From: Moritella yayanosii
GTDB taxonomy: Bacteria > Pseudomonadota > Gammaproteobacteria > Enterobacterales > Moritellaceae
Assembly: GCF_900465055.1 (NCBI RefSeq)
Contig: NZ_LS483250.1
Span: 3,720,001-3,784,000, forward strand
Direction of reading: 5' to 3'
DNA: 64,000 nt
The position numbers and the translations under genes are program-made. The notes below the pieces were generated by a model. It ran no database searches. It saw only the letters and a program-made list of their open reading frames with translations, and was not told the origin of the DNA. Each line of letters begins with the position of its first letter. Position 1 is the first letter of the stretch. Of the stretch, positions 29,487-38,196 are shown one piece after another.

Positions 29487-30617
29487 CTAAGACCAACTGG
29501 CTTCTACACAGCTGGCCGCCTGTAATAATCCGACTAAACCTTCTAAATCGTGATGATTCAATGCCACTTGTGCTTGTTGCTGAACAATCGGTTTGGCATG
29601 AATAGCGACCCCTAATGCCGCACTTTTAAGCATGATTAAATCATTGGCACCATCGCCAATGGCCACGGTTTGTTGTGGCGCTATCTGATATTGTTGTGCT
29701 AAGGCTTGCAGCGTATCGGCTTTTACCTGTGCATCGACAATATTGCCAATGATCTTACCGGTTAAGACGCCATCGACTATTTCTAGTTCATTGGCATAAA
29801 CGGCATCAAAACCGAGATCGGCTTGCAAACGGTCGGCAAAGTAAGTAAAACCACCCGACGCAATGGCCACTTTCCAGTTGGCTTGGTGTAAGGTGGCAAT
29901 TAATAACTCTAGGCCCGGCATCAGAGGCATCGCATCGGCAACTTGGGCTAAAACCGCTTCAGGGCAGTTAGTCAGTGTGGCAACCCGTGAGCGTAAGCTT
30001 GCTGAAAAATCTAATTCGCCATTCATGGCCTTGGCGGTCACTGCTGCAACTTGCTCGCCGACCCCGGCTAGTTTGGCGATCTCATCAATACATTCAATCT
30101 GAATGGTGGTCGAATCCATATCCATTAATACCACCCCAGGTTGCTTTAAACTCGGTAATGTTTGACTAAGTGCATAATCAATGTGGTAATCGTTGCTCCA
30201 GCTCGTTAATGTATGGTTAAATTGCTGGCACTGTTTATTTGAGAGTTTAGCAAAACCTAACACCACGATATCGCCCTGCGTGGCGGTACTGTTTTCTAAT
30301 AGCTCCGTGGATAGTGGATAAGTCGCGGGTGGATAAATGATGATATCACCGCTGTTGTGCGCGGATACTTGTCGCTGACTTAATGCGGACAATAAATTGA
30401 GTAAGGCATCACTGGCTATCGTCGGGCCGATTAAGGTGAGATAATGACTATTATTCTTGTTCATGACTTGCCGTTCTTGCGCCGAAATATTAAATTGCCC
30501 CTGACAGTAAGTGACTTGTTTGATTTCGGTATTTTTTTGAGAACAGTGCAAAGTTAACAATTGTGGCCAGGCTATTGGCGGGGTATTACTAAATAAAGTC
30601 TCAGCGAGTTGAGTCAT
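29487..30617 (-). CDS. serB: Phosphoserine phosphatase
   Basis: A 376-residue HAD-family enzyme for the last step of serine synthesis. The catalytic motif 'MDMDSTTIQIECIDE' begins near residue 164. 'ASGGFTYFADRLQADLG' (motif II) and 'AIGDGANDLIMLKSAALG' (motif III) follow. It is longer than E. coli SerB (322) because of an extended ACT-like N-terminal region, a form found in other marine gammaproteobacteria. It is divergent from ytjB, as in E. coli. Confidence 0.96.
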   Translation of the reverse strand: MTQLAETLFSNTPPIAWPQLLTLHCSQKNTEIKQVTYCQGQFNISAQERQVMNKNNSHYLTLIGPTIASDALLNLLSALSQRQVSAHNSGDIIIYPPATYPLSTELLENSTATQGDIVVLGFAKLSNKQCQQFNHTLTSWSNDYHIDYALSQTLPSLKQPGVVLMDMDSTTIQIECIDEIAKLAGVGEQVAAVTAKAMNGELDFSASLRSRVATLTNCPEAVLAQVADAMPLMPGLELLIATLHQANWKVAIASGGFTYFADRLQADLGFDAVYANELEIVDGVLTGKIIGNIVDAQVKADTLQALAQQYQIAPQQTVAIGDGANDLIMLKSAALGVAIHAKPIVQQQAQVALNHHDLEGLVGLLQAASCVEASWS

Positions 30618-30718
30618 TTGCTACTAATCCTTGTAATCGATAGGTTACTACTAGCAAAGATAACGCATTCGACTTAAAATTGCGATTCGTAATCACCCTA
30701 TTCAGAAAGGAGTTCGTT

Positions 30719-31345
30719 GTGGTTAACATGAACAATAAGGACAAGCCTGATCGGTGGAATAAATTTCTAAAAGGGCAAACCTCATTACTGATCGCATTAA
30801 GTCTGAGCACATTTTTCATTTTTATTGCCATCTCGTTATATAACAATGTCACGGCTTCTCGTTATCAACAAGTCGATATGTTGGTGCATTCATTATTGGA
30901 TTATCCGACTAAAATGGCGGCTAATCTGATTGTAGCGCGCAGCTCGACTGATCGTATTATCCGTATTAACAGCAAACAACAGCTGCAACAGCTGGTGGAC
31001 GAGGTAAGCGAGAATCAATATGTGACTAGCCTGCATATTTTTGCTGAAAATGGTAAATTATTAAGTTCTTCGCAACACGATTATGTCGCCGCGTTAATCG
31101 CCAACAAGCAGTATGTCGTGCCAGCGGGCGTACGGGTATATTTAAAGCCGATATTAGCGGGCAACAAACCTGTGGGTTTTTTACAGCTGTATTTTGGGTA
31201 TCAACAAATGCTTAAAACCTTCACTATTTTCCAGTTTGATGCCACGATATCTATTTTAATCTTGTTTATGTTGCTCTTGCTGTTTGGTGTCATTATCGGT
31301 GTGACGATCAACCGCGTGCATCATAAATTTCGTTCAAAAAGGTGA
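30719..31345 (+). CDS. ytjB: YtjB/Smp (AhpA)-family membrane protein
   Basis: A protein of about 208 residues with an N-terminal membrane segment ('LLIALSLSTFFIFIAISLY'), a periplasmic region and a second membrane segment near the C-terminus ('ISILILFMLLLLFGVIIGV'). Position, size and topology match E. coli YtjB (Smp), which is encoded divergently from serB. The family is also called AhpA, linked to haemolysin regulation; its function is poorly known. The GTG at 30719 is preferred because AAAGGAG lies six bases upstream. Confidence 0.8.
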   Translation: MVNMNNKDKPDRWNKFLKGQTSLLIALSLSTFFIFIAISLYNNVTASRYQQVDMLVHSLLDYPTKMAANLIVARSSTDRIIRINSKQQLQQLVDEVSENQYVTSLHIFAENGKLLSSSQHDYVAALIANKQYVVPAGVRVYLKPILAGNKPVGFLQLYFGYQQMLKTFTIFQFDATISILILFMLLLLFGVIIGVTINRVHHKFRSKR

Positions 31346-31349
31346 TCTG

Positions 31350-32789
31350 ATGTCTAAACATATACATATTCTGGGTATTTGTGGCACGTTCATGGGTGGC
31401 ATAGCGGTATTGGCTAAACAGCTTGGCTATACAGTCACCGGGTCCGATGCCAATGTGTATCCGCCCATGAGCACCCAATTAGCAGCGCAAGGTATCGCAC
31501 TGATTGAAGGTTATGATCCCAGCCAGCTTGATCCGGCGCCAGATATGGTGATTGTCGGTAATGCCATGTCACGCGGTAATCCGTGTGTCGAATACCTGTT
31601 AAATCGCAAGTTAGCGTATACCTCGGGACCACAATGGTTATCGACACATTTGTTACAACATCGCTATGTGATCGCCGTTTCTGGTACTCATGGTAAAACC
31701 ACCACGGCGGCGATGGTGGCGTGGATCTTAGAATATGCGGGGTTAGAGCCGGGTTTTTTAATTGGCGGGGTACCACAAAACTTTACTGAATCGGCGCGTT
31801 TGGGCGGTGGGTATTTCTTTGTTATCGAAGCCGATGAATACGATACCGCCTTTTTTGATAAGCGGTCTAAGTTTGTGCATTACCAACCCAATATCCTGAT
31901 CATGAATAATCTTGAATATGATCACGCGGATATCTTTCCCGACTTAGCGGCGATCCAACGGCAATTCCATCACGTAGTCAGAACAGTGCCGAGTAATGGC
32001 CTGATCTTAATGCCTGATAATGTACCGGCATTGGATGAAGTCATAGCCCAAGGTTGCTGGACACCGGTGCAGCGTTTGTCTTTAGAGAATAAAGAGCTGT
32101 CTTTAGGGGATAAAAAACGAGGGTCTGATGGTCGCCATTGGCAAGCGCAGAAATTACGTGCTGATGCCAGTCAATTTGAAGTTTACTGTAAAGGTGAATT
32201 AGCGGGTGTGGTTAAGTGGAATTTGATTGGCGAGCATAATTTACAAAATGGCATGATGGCGATCGCGGCGGCACATTATGCGGGCGTTGAATTAAGCCAA
32301 GCAATTACCGGGCTAGGAGAGTTCAAAACCCCGAAGCGACGCATGGAAGTCAAAGGTGAAGTACAGGGTATCCGCGTTTATGATGACTTTGCTCACCACC
32401 CCACCGCGATCGCGACCACATTAGCGGGATTACGCGCTGCGGTCGGTAATCAACGTATTATTGCGGTATTAGAGCCACGTTCGAATACCATGCGTATGGG
32501 CACGCATCAGCAAGCGTTAGCACCATCGTTAACACTGGCGGACGATGTATTGCTATATCAACCGGAAGGGTTAGATTGGGCGCTACAGCCGGTGGCTGAT
32601 GAGCTGTGTGTTAGCAATGAATCAGATGTGGATAATAGTCATAAAGCGGTTATCCATTCGCACATTGATGCATTGATTAGCGAGATCATTAAACGCGCGC
32701 AGGCGCAGGATGGTCCTTGCCATGTATTAATTATGAGTAATGGTAGTTTTGCCGGTATTCATGATAAATTATTAGCGCAATTGAAATAG
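31350..32789 (+). CDS. mpl: Murein-peptide ligase Mpl
   Basis: A 479-residue Mur-ligase-family enzyme that recycles cell-wall tripeptide by joining L-Ala-gamma-D-Glu-meso-DAP to UDP-MurNAc. Motifs are the N-terminal 'HILGICGTFMGGIAVLA', ATP loop 'SGTHGKTTTAAM' (near residue 111), 'EADEYDTAFFDKRSKF' and 'NNLEYDHADIF', and C-terminal 'YDDFAHHPTAI' and 'EPRSNTMRMG'. It begins four bases after the ytjB stop, so the two are likely cotranscribed. Confidence 0.97.
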   Translation: MSKHIHILGICGTFMGGIAVLAKQLGYTVTGSDANVYPPMSTQLAAQGIALIEGYDPSQLDPAPDMVIVGNAMSRGNPCVEYLLNRKLAYTSGPQWLSTHLLQHRYVIAVSGTHGKTTTAAMVAWILEYAGLEPGFLIGGVPQNFTESARLGGGYFFVIEADEYDTAFFDKRSKFVHYQPNILIMNNLEYDHADIFPDLAAIQRQFHHVVRTVPSNGLILMPDNVPALDEVIAQGCWTPVQRLSLENKELSLGDKKRGSDGRHWQAQKLRADASQFEVYCKGELAGVVKWNLIGEHNLQNGMMAIAAAHYAGVELSQAITGLGEFKTPKRRMEVKGEVQGIRVYDDFAHHPTAIATTLAGLRAAVGNQRIIAVLEPRSNTMRMGTHQQALAPSLTLADDVLLYQPEGLDWALQPVADELCVSNESDVDNSHKAVIHSHIDALISEIIKRAQAQDGPCHVLIMSNGSFAGIHDKLLAQLK

Positions 32790-32792
32790 ACG

Positions 32793-32826
32793 TATAGCAA
32801 TTTGCGATATATAGCAGATTGCTATA
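32793..32826. promoter_or_regulatory. Probable operator/promoter palindrome of higBA
   Basis: A 34-bp near-perfect dyad: the 17-base half TATAGCAATTTGCGATA matches the complement of the other half at 15 of 17 positions. It ends about 40 bp before the higB start and lacks a T-run, so it fits an autoregulatory operator better than a terminator. Binding by the HigA-like protein is inferred. Confidence 0.65.
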
Positions 32827-32868
32827 TACTTAACGCAAGGACAATTCTATTGATGAATAAGGAAAATT

Positions 32869-33243
32869 GTGCGGGTAATAACGATCACTCGAATTAAACA
32901 AGCCATGCTGCAATATCCACAATGGAGAATTGGATTAGACTTATGGATAGCAACGTTTAATCAAAAAGGGCTCAGTTTAGCTTCTTATCAGGACATTAGA
33001 AATAAATGGAAACAAGCTTCTGGTTGGAATACAGATAGGGTTGCTGGCGCACGACTTAAGAATGAAGATAATAGTTATGGCTCAATTTATGATTTATATA
33101 TCTTCGATATCCATGGTTCAGACTGTCGGATATTATCGAAAATAAGTAAAGGCACGATATATATTCGGGCGATCCTCTCTCATGCAGAATACGATAAATG
33201 GTGTAATAACAACATTCATCAAGGAAAAATGAAAAAAAGGTGA
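32869..33243 (+). CDS. higB: HigB-type mRNA interferase toxin
   Basis: A 124-residue protein of the RelE-superfamily HigB type, which cleaves translated mRNA on the ribosome. The family core is visible as 'LYIFDIHGSDCRILSKI' and 'TIYIRAILSHAEYDKW'. It carries a central insertion (about residues 50-68) compared with E. coli HigB. The GTG start has AAGGA five bases upstream. The toxin precedes the antitoxin, the usual HigBA order. The pair lies between mpl and ubiX, genes I expect to be neighbours, so it is probably an acquired cassette. Confidence 0.85.
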   Translation: MRVITITRIKQAMLQYPQWRIGLDLWIATFNQKGLSLASYQDIRNKWKQASGWNTDRVAGARLKNEDNSYGSIYDLYIFDIHGSDCRILSKISKGTIYIRAILSHAEYDKWCNNNIHQGKMKKR

Positions 33244-33698
33244 TGTTTATGAATACGAATGAATATGCCAATCTTACCAATATGTTCACAGCCTTAGGCT
33301 CTATCGTTACCAATTATCCGACGAGTGTGATGACGCTGATGAAATTTACCTCATCACCCATTGAAAATGATAATGAGGTTTTAGAGCGAGCTGAAATCAT
33401 GGATAGAATGATGGATATGGCAAAAGATGAAAATGATATGACACTTATTTTTGCTAATGCCATTGCCGATAGAATAGAAGAATATGAAGCGAATAATTTA
33501 GAATTACCGACAATTTCACCCGCGGAAAGACTCAAAGGTTTAATGGATATCAAATTTTTGAAACAAAGTGATCTTAGCCATATTGCGCCGCAAAGTGTTA
33601 TTAGTGATATTCTAAATCACAAGAGAGAAGTGAATTTAAAACAAGCAAAAGCATTCTCTGAATTTTTTAATTTACCTATCGAAAATTTTATCGATTGA
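33243..33698 (+). CDS. higA: HigA-type antitoxin
   Basis: A protein of about 151 residues. Its C-terminal half resembles E. coli HigA: 'LKGLMDIKFLKQSDLSHIAPQSV' followed by 'LNHKREVNLKQAKAFSEFF' and 'ENFID', an XRE-like helix-turn-helix. The N-terminal half is acidic and helical. Its ATG overlaps the higB stop (TGATG), so the two are translationally coupled. It should neutralise the toxin and repress the operon through the upstream palindrome. Confidence 0.85.
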   Translation: MFMNTNEYANLTNMFTALGSIVTNYPTSVMTLMKFTSSPIENDNEVLERAEIMDRMMDMAKDENDMTLIFANAIADRIEEYEANNLELPTISPAERLKGLMDIKFLKQSDLSHIAPQSVISDILNHKREVNLKQAKAFSEFFNLPIENFID

Positions 33699-33716
33699 TG
33701 TAATAAAGGCACTTTA

Positions 33717-34343
33717 ATGACAACACCTGCAGATCTTGTTTTTAGTAAACGTATTACCTTAGGTATCAGTGGCGCGTCTGGCTCGCAATATGCGATACGT
33801 TTATTAGAGTTATTACTTGCGGCAGATGTACAAGTACATTTGTTGATGTCGGATGCCGCCAAGATCGTCATGGCGACGGAGACCGATGAACAGTGGCCTG
33901 CAGACAATAAAGCACTGCAATTGTTTTTAACCGCTAAATACCAAGTGAAAGCAGGGCAGTTATTCGTTCCTAGCAGTAAAGATTGGTTCTCGCCAGTGGC
34001 TTCGGGTTCTGGTGCGCCAAAACAGATGGTGATCTGCCCATGCAGTATGGGCACGGTCGCGGCCGTCGCGCAGGGTATGTCGACCAACTTATTACAACGT
34101 GCTGCAGATGTGGTACTAAAAGAGCGTGGGCAGTTAGTCTTGATCCCACGCGAAACTCCCCTGTCCTCGATCCACTTAGAAAACATGCTGAAGTTATCGC
34201 GCTTAGGGGTCACGATCATGCCCGCGGCACCGGGTTTCTACCGTAAGCCTAAAACCCTGGATGATTTAATTGATTTGATGGTGGCGCGTATTCTCGATCA
34301 CTTAGATGTAGAACAATCGATTTATGCCGGCTGGGGGCGTTAA
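33717..34343 (+). CDS. ubiX: Flavin prenyltransferase UbiX
   Basis: A 208-residue flavoprotein that makes prenylated FMN, the cofactor of the ubiquinone-pathway decarboxylase UbiD. Motifs are '[17 protein letters not shown]' at the N-terminus, '[21 protein letters not shown]' split by flavin-contact residues, '[20 protein letters not shown]' and 'IMPAAPGFY'. It starts 18 bp after the higA-like stop. Confidence 0.96.
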   Translation: MTTPADLVFSKRITLGISGASGSQYAIRLLELLLAADVQVHLLMSDAAKIVMATETDEQWPADNKALQLFLTAKYQVKAGQLFVPSSKDWFSPVASGSGAPKQMVICPCSMGTVAAVAQGMSTNLLQRAADVVLKERGQLVLIPRETPLSSIHLENMLKLSRLGVTIMPAAPGFYRKPKTLDDLIDLMVARILDHLDVEQSIYAGWGR

Positions 34344-34346
34344 GGG

Positions 34347-34985
34347 CTAGGGTGGGGTTTGTTTCGCCAACGCCGACGTCACGTACTTCTCTACAAACGC
34401 AATAATGCTTTCTCTGTCCATCGCTTGTGGCTGATTGACTAGCTGCAAGATCATGTAACCTTGATTGCATAGACTGCGGGCAAACTCGGTGGTAGTTAAA
34501 TAAGTATTGATGTCACCGGACGCGATCGCAGGGGCGATCTTGTTACTGATAATCGCAATGTTGCTATCGAGTAAGGCTAAATAACGTGGCCAGGTATCCT
34601 CACGAATAGACGAACTCCACTCCAGCCAGATATAGGTAAATTGTGGATTGTCGATCGCAGCATCAACAAAGTCGGCTAAATAGTCATGAATGGCTTGATG
34701 GGCGCTGTGGTTTTGTTGCCCGGGAATATCAATAAAGTGCTTGCGCACCATGTGGCCGAAGAAGTCTTCAATTTGTATTAATACATGATCAACCAGTTGT
34801 TCTCTGTTGCTGAAGTAGTTAAATACCGTGGCGACGGAGACTTGCGCTAATTGTGCTATTTCAGCATGACCTGCCCGGCCGAGGCCACGCTTAGAAAATA
34901 CTTCGATGGCACACTGCATTAATTGTTCACGACGTGCTTCGGGAGAGAGACGGGTGCGCCGTCGGATTACTGCAGGCATTTCCAT
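34347..34985 (-). CDS. TetR-family quorum-sensing master regulator (LuxR/HapR/LitR type)
   Basis: A 212-residue TetR-fold regulator. The N-terminus 'RRRTRLSPEARREQLMQCAI', then 'FSKRGLGRAGHAEIAQLA' and 'VSVATVFNYFSNREQLVDHV', is very close to the DNA-binding region of Vibrio LuxR, HapR, SmcR and LitR. The ligand-domain block 'WLEWSSSIREDTWP' is also conserved. The divergent neighbour is hpt, the same pairing as hapR-hpt in Vibrio. In Vibrio these proteins control luminescence, biofilm and protease genes at high cell density. The targets here are unknown. The ATG at 34985 follows 'ttggat'. Confidence 0.88.
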   Translation of the reverse strand: MEMPAVIRRRTRLSPEARREQLMQCAIEVFSKRGLGRAGHAEIAQLAQVSVATVFNYFSNREQLVDHVLIQIEDFFGHMVRKHFIDIPGQQNHSAHQAIHDYLADFVDAAIDNPQFTYIWLEWSSSIREDTWPRYLALLDSNIAIISNKIAPAIASGDINTYLTTTEFARSLCNQGYMILQLVNQPQAMDRESIIAFVEKYVTSALAKQTPP

Positions 34986-35342
34986 ATGATTGCATCCAAG
35001 AGTTAGTGTTAATTAAGCGATATTGTGATACCGATAATAATAGTGCTTAAAATAGAGGGACTTGTTAGATTATTGTTAAGGTTATCATTAGGCTTATACC
35101 GAGTTCAACCCTAATGTAAAATTAATCACAGATACCTTCAACTACAGTAAAAATAGTCTGGTTAATTTTATTACTGATTGAGATAAATAGGGTCGTTTTC
35201 AGCTAAATTATTTCGGTTATGGCAGTTGGGCTGTTAAACTACGCGGCAGTGGCATAATGTTTATGACCAATATTTTATAGATAGCTAGGCGCTTGCACTT
35301 TGTTGTTTGCTGGTGGCACTAGGACCGTTTGGAGAAAATAAC

Positions 35343-35876
35343 ATGAAACACACTGTTGAAGTGATGATCACTGAAGCTGATATTCAAGCAAAAGTAAAAG
35401 AGTTAGCAAAGCAAATTGAAACGCATTATAAAGATACAGAGACGCTAATCATCGTTTGCTTGTTACGTGGTTCGGTTATTTATATGTCGGACCTGTGTCG
35501 TCATATTAACTTACCGGTGGAATTAGATTTCATGACAGTGTCAAGCTATGGTAACTCAATGGAAAGTAACCGCGATGTGCGTATCTTAAAAGACTTAGAT
35601 AGCGACATTAAAGGTAAAGATGTACTTATCGTGGAAGACATTATTGATACGGGTTTCACGTTAAGCAAGATTAAAACCATGCTGGAACTGCGCGATCCTA
35701 AATCTATTACGATTACCACATTATTAGACAAACCGTCGCGGCGTGAAGTTGCTGTAAAAGTGGATTGGATTGGTTTTGAGATCCCAGATGAATTCGTGGT
35801 GGGTTATGGTATCGATTACGGGCAAAAATACCGTAACTTACCTTACGTAGGTAAAGTGGTACCGTTAGAAGGTTAA
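35343..35876 (+). CDS. hpt: Hypoxanthine phosphoribosyltransferase
   Basis: A 177-residue purine-salvage enzyme that makes IMP from hypoxanthine and PRPP. The PRPP loop '[14 protein letters not shown]' and '[15 protein letters not shown]' are plain. The ATG at 35343 has GGAG about nine bases upstream and gives the E. coli length (178); an upstream in-frame start at 35307 is not needed. It lies opposite the HapR-type gene. Confidence 0.97.
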   Translation: MKHTVEVMITEADIQAKVKELAKQIETHYKDTETLIIVCLLRGSVIYMSDLCRHINLPVELDFMTVSSYGNSMESNRDVRILKDLDSDIKGKDVLIVEDIIDTGFTLSKIKTMLELRDPKSITITTLLDKPSRREVAVKVDWIGFEIPDEFVVGYGIDYGQKYRNLPYVGKVVPLEG

Positions 35877-35915
35877 ACTCTAATGCTAAGACCAGCGCTG
35901 GTACTTGTTGGTCGA

Positions 35916-36007
35916 GTCGTTTAAAGACGTTCAGCGCGCCGTAAATACCGCCATGTAGGCTGGGGCTGGCATCCCTGCCAGCAACCGCTGATCTTACTTT
36001 AAACGAC
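35916..36007. repeat. 92-bp palindromic element with 11-bp terminal inverted repeats
   Basis: GTCGTTTAAAG at the left and its perfect complement CTTTAAACGAC at the right bound the element. Inner arms TCAGCG / CGCTGA and a central hairpin GCTGGCA-TCCC-TGCCAGC (35965-35982) give it a folded, MITE- or REP-like form. It is richer in G+C than its surroundings and lies between hpt and yadG. Confidence 0.7.
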
Positions 36008-36142
36008 GCTTTCTATTACCTCCCTTATACTAGACATCAGTCTTTCATGGCCAGTTTAAGCCAGAGTCTCTACTTCAGCCTCGCATTCCTACCCCATTCC
36101 AGTATAATTCATCTCCCATTCTTTACTGGATTTATTCATCAC

Positions 36143-37069
36143 ATGACGTTAGCACTTGAAATAAAAGGTTTACGTAAAGTCTATAAAGGCGGTGTTGAAG
36201 CCGTTAAATGTATAGATCTGACTGTAGCTAAAGGCGATTTTTATGCGTTATTAGGGCCTAACGGTGCGGGTAAGTCGACGACTATCGGGGTGATGAGCTC
36301 ACTGGTCAATAAAACCGCCGGGCAAGTAAAGATCTTCGGGTATGATATTGATACTGACCTGGAAGCGGCCAAGAGCCATATTGGTTTAGTACCACAAGAG
36401 TTTAATTTTAATCCGTTTGAAAAGGTTGAGAATATTATCGTCAATCAAGCGGGTTATTACGGTGTACCACGTAAAGAAGCCTTAATTCGCTGTGAAGTAT
36501 TATTGAAACAACTGGAGTTATGGGATAAACGCCATGAAACGGCGCGTAATTTATCGGGTGGCATGAAACGCCGATTAATGATCGCGCGGGCGTTGGTACA
36601 TAATCCGCAACTGCTTATTCTAGATGAACCGACAGCAGGTGTTGATATTGAGTTACGTCGTACCATGTGGGAATTCTTGAAACGTAAAAATGAGCAGGGT
36701 ATTACTATTATTCTGACCACCCATTATTTAGAAGAAGCAGAAATGCTGTGCCGTAATATCGGTATTATTGATAAAGGTCTGTTGATTGAGAATACCTCGA
36801 TGAAAACGCTATTATCTAAGCTCAATAGTGAGACCTACCTGCTCGATATCAACAGCCAATTAGTTAAACCTGAGTTAGCGGGTTACAGCTGTCGATTATT
36901 GGATGATCATACCTTAGAAGTGGATGTGGCGAAGAGTCGTGGTTTGAATTCGTTATTTGCGCAATTAGCGACGATGAACATTCAGGTACAAGGTATTCGT
37001 AATAAAGAGAATCGTTTAGAAGCGCTGTTTATGGATATAGTGGAGCAGGGACGAGGGTTAGTAAAATGA
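36143..37069 (+). CDS. yadG: ABC exporter ATP-binding protein YadG
   Basis: A 308-residue ATPase, the same length as E. coli YadG and very similar to it. It shows Walker A 'GPNGAGKSTT', 'LVPQEFNFNPFE', signature 'LSGGMKRRL', Walker B 'LLILDEPTAGVD' and the H-loop 'TTHYLEEAEML'. The ATG at 36143 is preferred because an upstream in-frame start at 36047 adds 32 residues without family similarity. It overlaps yadH by 4 bp. The transported substrate is not known. Confidence 0.93.
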   Translation: MTLALEIKGLRKVYKGGVEAVKCIDLTVAKGDFYALLGPNGAGKSTTIGVMSSLVNKTAGQVKIFGYDIDTDLEAAKSHIGLVPQEFNFNPFEKVENIIVNQAGYYGVPRKEALIRCEVLLKQLELWDKRHETARNLSGGMKRRLMIARALVHNPQLLILDEPTAGVDIELRRTMWEFLKRKNEQGITIILTTHYLEEAEMLCRNIGIIDKGLLIENTSMKTLLSKLNSETYLLDINSQLVKPELAGYSCRLLDDHTLEVDVAKSRGLNSLFAQLATMNIQVQGIRNKENRLEALFMDIVEQGRGLVK

Positions 37070-37836
37070 AACAAAATTATTTAATTGCGTTTAACAGTAT
37101 TCTGAATAAAGAGATCACCCGTTTTACCCGTATTTGGGTGCAGACGTTAGTACCGCCTGCCATTACCATGTCGTTATATTTTGTCATTTTCGGTAACTTG
37201 ATCGGTTCTCGCGTTGGGCAGATGGAAGGCTTTAGCTACATGGCCTTTATCGTGCCTGGCTTGATCATGATGTCGGTGATCACTAACTCGTATTCGAATG
37301 TGGCCTCGTCGTTTTACAGCGCCAAATTTCAAGGCAATATTGAAGAGTTATTAGTATCGCCAGTACCGACTTATATCATTATTGCCGGTTATGTCGGTGG
37401 CGGTGTTATCCGGGGGTTACTGGTTGGTTTTATCGTGACTTGTGTATCGCTGTTTTTTGTACCGTTACAAATTCATAGCATAGTAGTGATCGTGACGACG
37501 TTATTGCTTACGTCGATCTTATTTTCGTTAGCGGGTTTATTAAATGCTATTTTTGCCAAAAGTTTTGATGATATTTCGATTATCCCCACGTTTGTGTTAA
37601 CGCCGTTAACCTATTTAGGCGGGGTGTTTTATTCAACATCACTGTTACCACCGGTATGGGAAACCATTTCACACGCCAATCCCATCATTTATATGGTCAG
37701 TGCATTCCGTAATGGTTTCTTAGGTATCGACAACATTCCATTATTCTATTCATTTGCTGTCATCATCGGGTTTATCGCTGTACTTTATGCATTGGTATAC
37801 CGCTTGATCAGTAAAGGTGTAGGGCTAAGAAGTTAA
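37066..37836 (+). CDS. yadH: ABC-2 type permease YadH
   Basis: A 256-residue inner-membrane permease with about six hydrophobic segments and the ABC-2 motif region 'FAKSFDDISIIPTFVLTPL'. Length equals that of E. coli YadH. It overlaps yadG (ATGA), so the ATPase and permease are translated together and form one transporter. Confidence 0.93.
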   Translation: MKQNYLIAFNSILNKEITRFTRIWVQTLVPPAITMSLYFVIFGNLIGSRVGQMEGFSYMAFIVPGLIMMSVITNSYSNVASSFYSAKFQGNIEELLVSPVPTYIIIAGYVGGGVIRGLLVGFIVTCVSLFFVPLQIHSIVVIVTTLLLTSILFSLAGLLNAIFAKSFDDISIIPTFVLTPLTYLGGVFYSTSLLPPVWETISHANPIIYMVSAFRNGFLGIDNIPLFYSFAVIIGFIAVLYALVYRLISKGVGLRS

Positions 37837-37850
37837 AACACATCGATACC

Positions 37851-37885
37851 TTTACAAATGTTTTATTTGGTACATAATTAAGTAC
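37851..37885 (+). promoter_or_regulatory. Candidate promoter and operator of yafNO
   Basis: TTTACA (37851-37856) and CATAAT (37873-37878) are spaced by 16 bp. The -10 lies inside a dyad, GTACATAATTAAGTAC (37870-37885), symmetric at all but one pair, as expected for antitoxin autorepression. Confidence 0.5.
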
Positions 37886-37908
37886 ATGTTATACAGGGGA
37901 GTGTGGTT

Positions 37909-38196
37909 ATGACAATCCAAACAATTTATGCTGAAAAAACCGTATCAGTCACTGACGTTAGAAAAAACCCGTGTCAGTACTTCATCGAAGAGCCAGTTGC
38001 AGTACTGTCGAATAATAAAACGGCTGGTTATATGGTAAGTAAAGACATGTTTGAGAGTATGCTGGAGCTGATTGATAGTAAATTAATTCAAGCTAAGTTC
38101 CGCTTATCTAAAGATAGGTTGAAAGAACTCGCAGTATTAAACGAAGAGTATTTACTTTCAGCTAGCGATGATGATTTAAATGAATTTATCGAATAA
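37909..38196 (+). CDS. yafN: YafN-type antitoxin (Phd/YefM family)
   Basis: A 95-residue antitoxin resembling E. coli YafN: 'AEKTVSVTDVRKNPCQYFIEE' split at the DNA-binding region, 'PVAVLSNNKTAGYMVSK', and an acidic C-terminus 'LSASDDDLNEFIE'. It should bind YafO and repress its own promoter. The ATG at 37909 is chosen because AGGGGAG lies seven bases upstream; a GTG at 37903 is too close. Its end overlaps yafO by 17 bp. Confidence 0.9.
   Translation: MTIQTIYAEKTVSVTDVRKNPCQYFIEEPVAVLSNNKTAGYMVSKDMFESMLELIDSKLIQAKFRLSKDRLKELAVLNEEYLLSASDDDLNEFIE

Noticed and set aside
33617-34219. A 200-codon minus-strand frame
   Set aside because: It is antisense to ubiX and the end of the higA-like gene; both sense genes are well supported.
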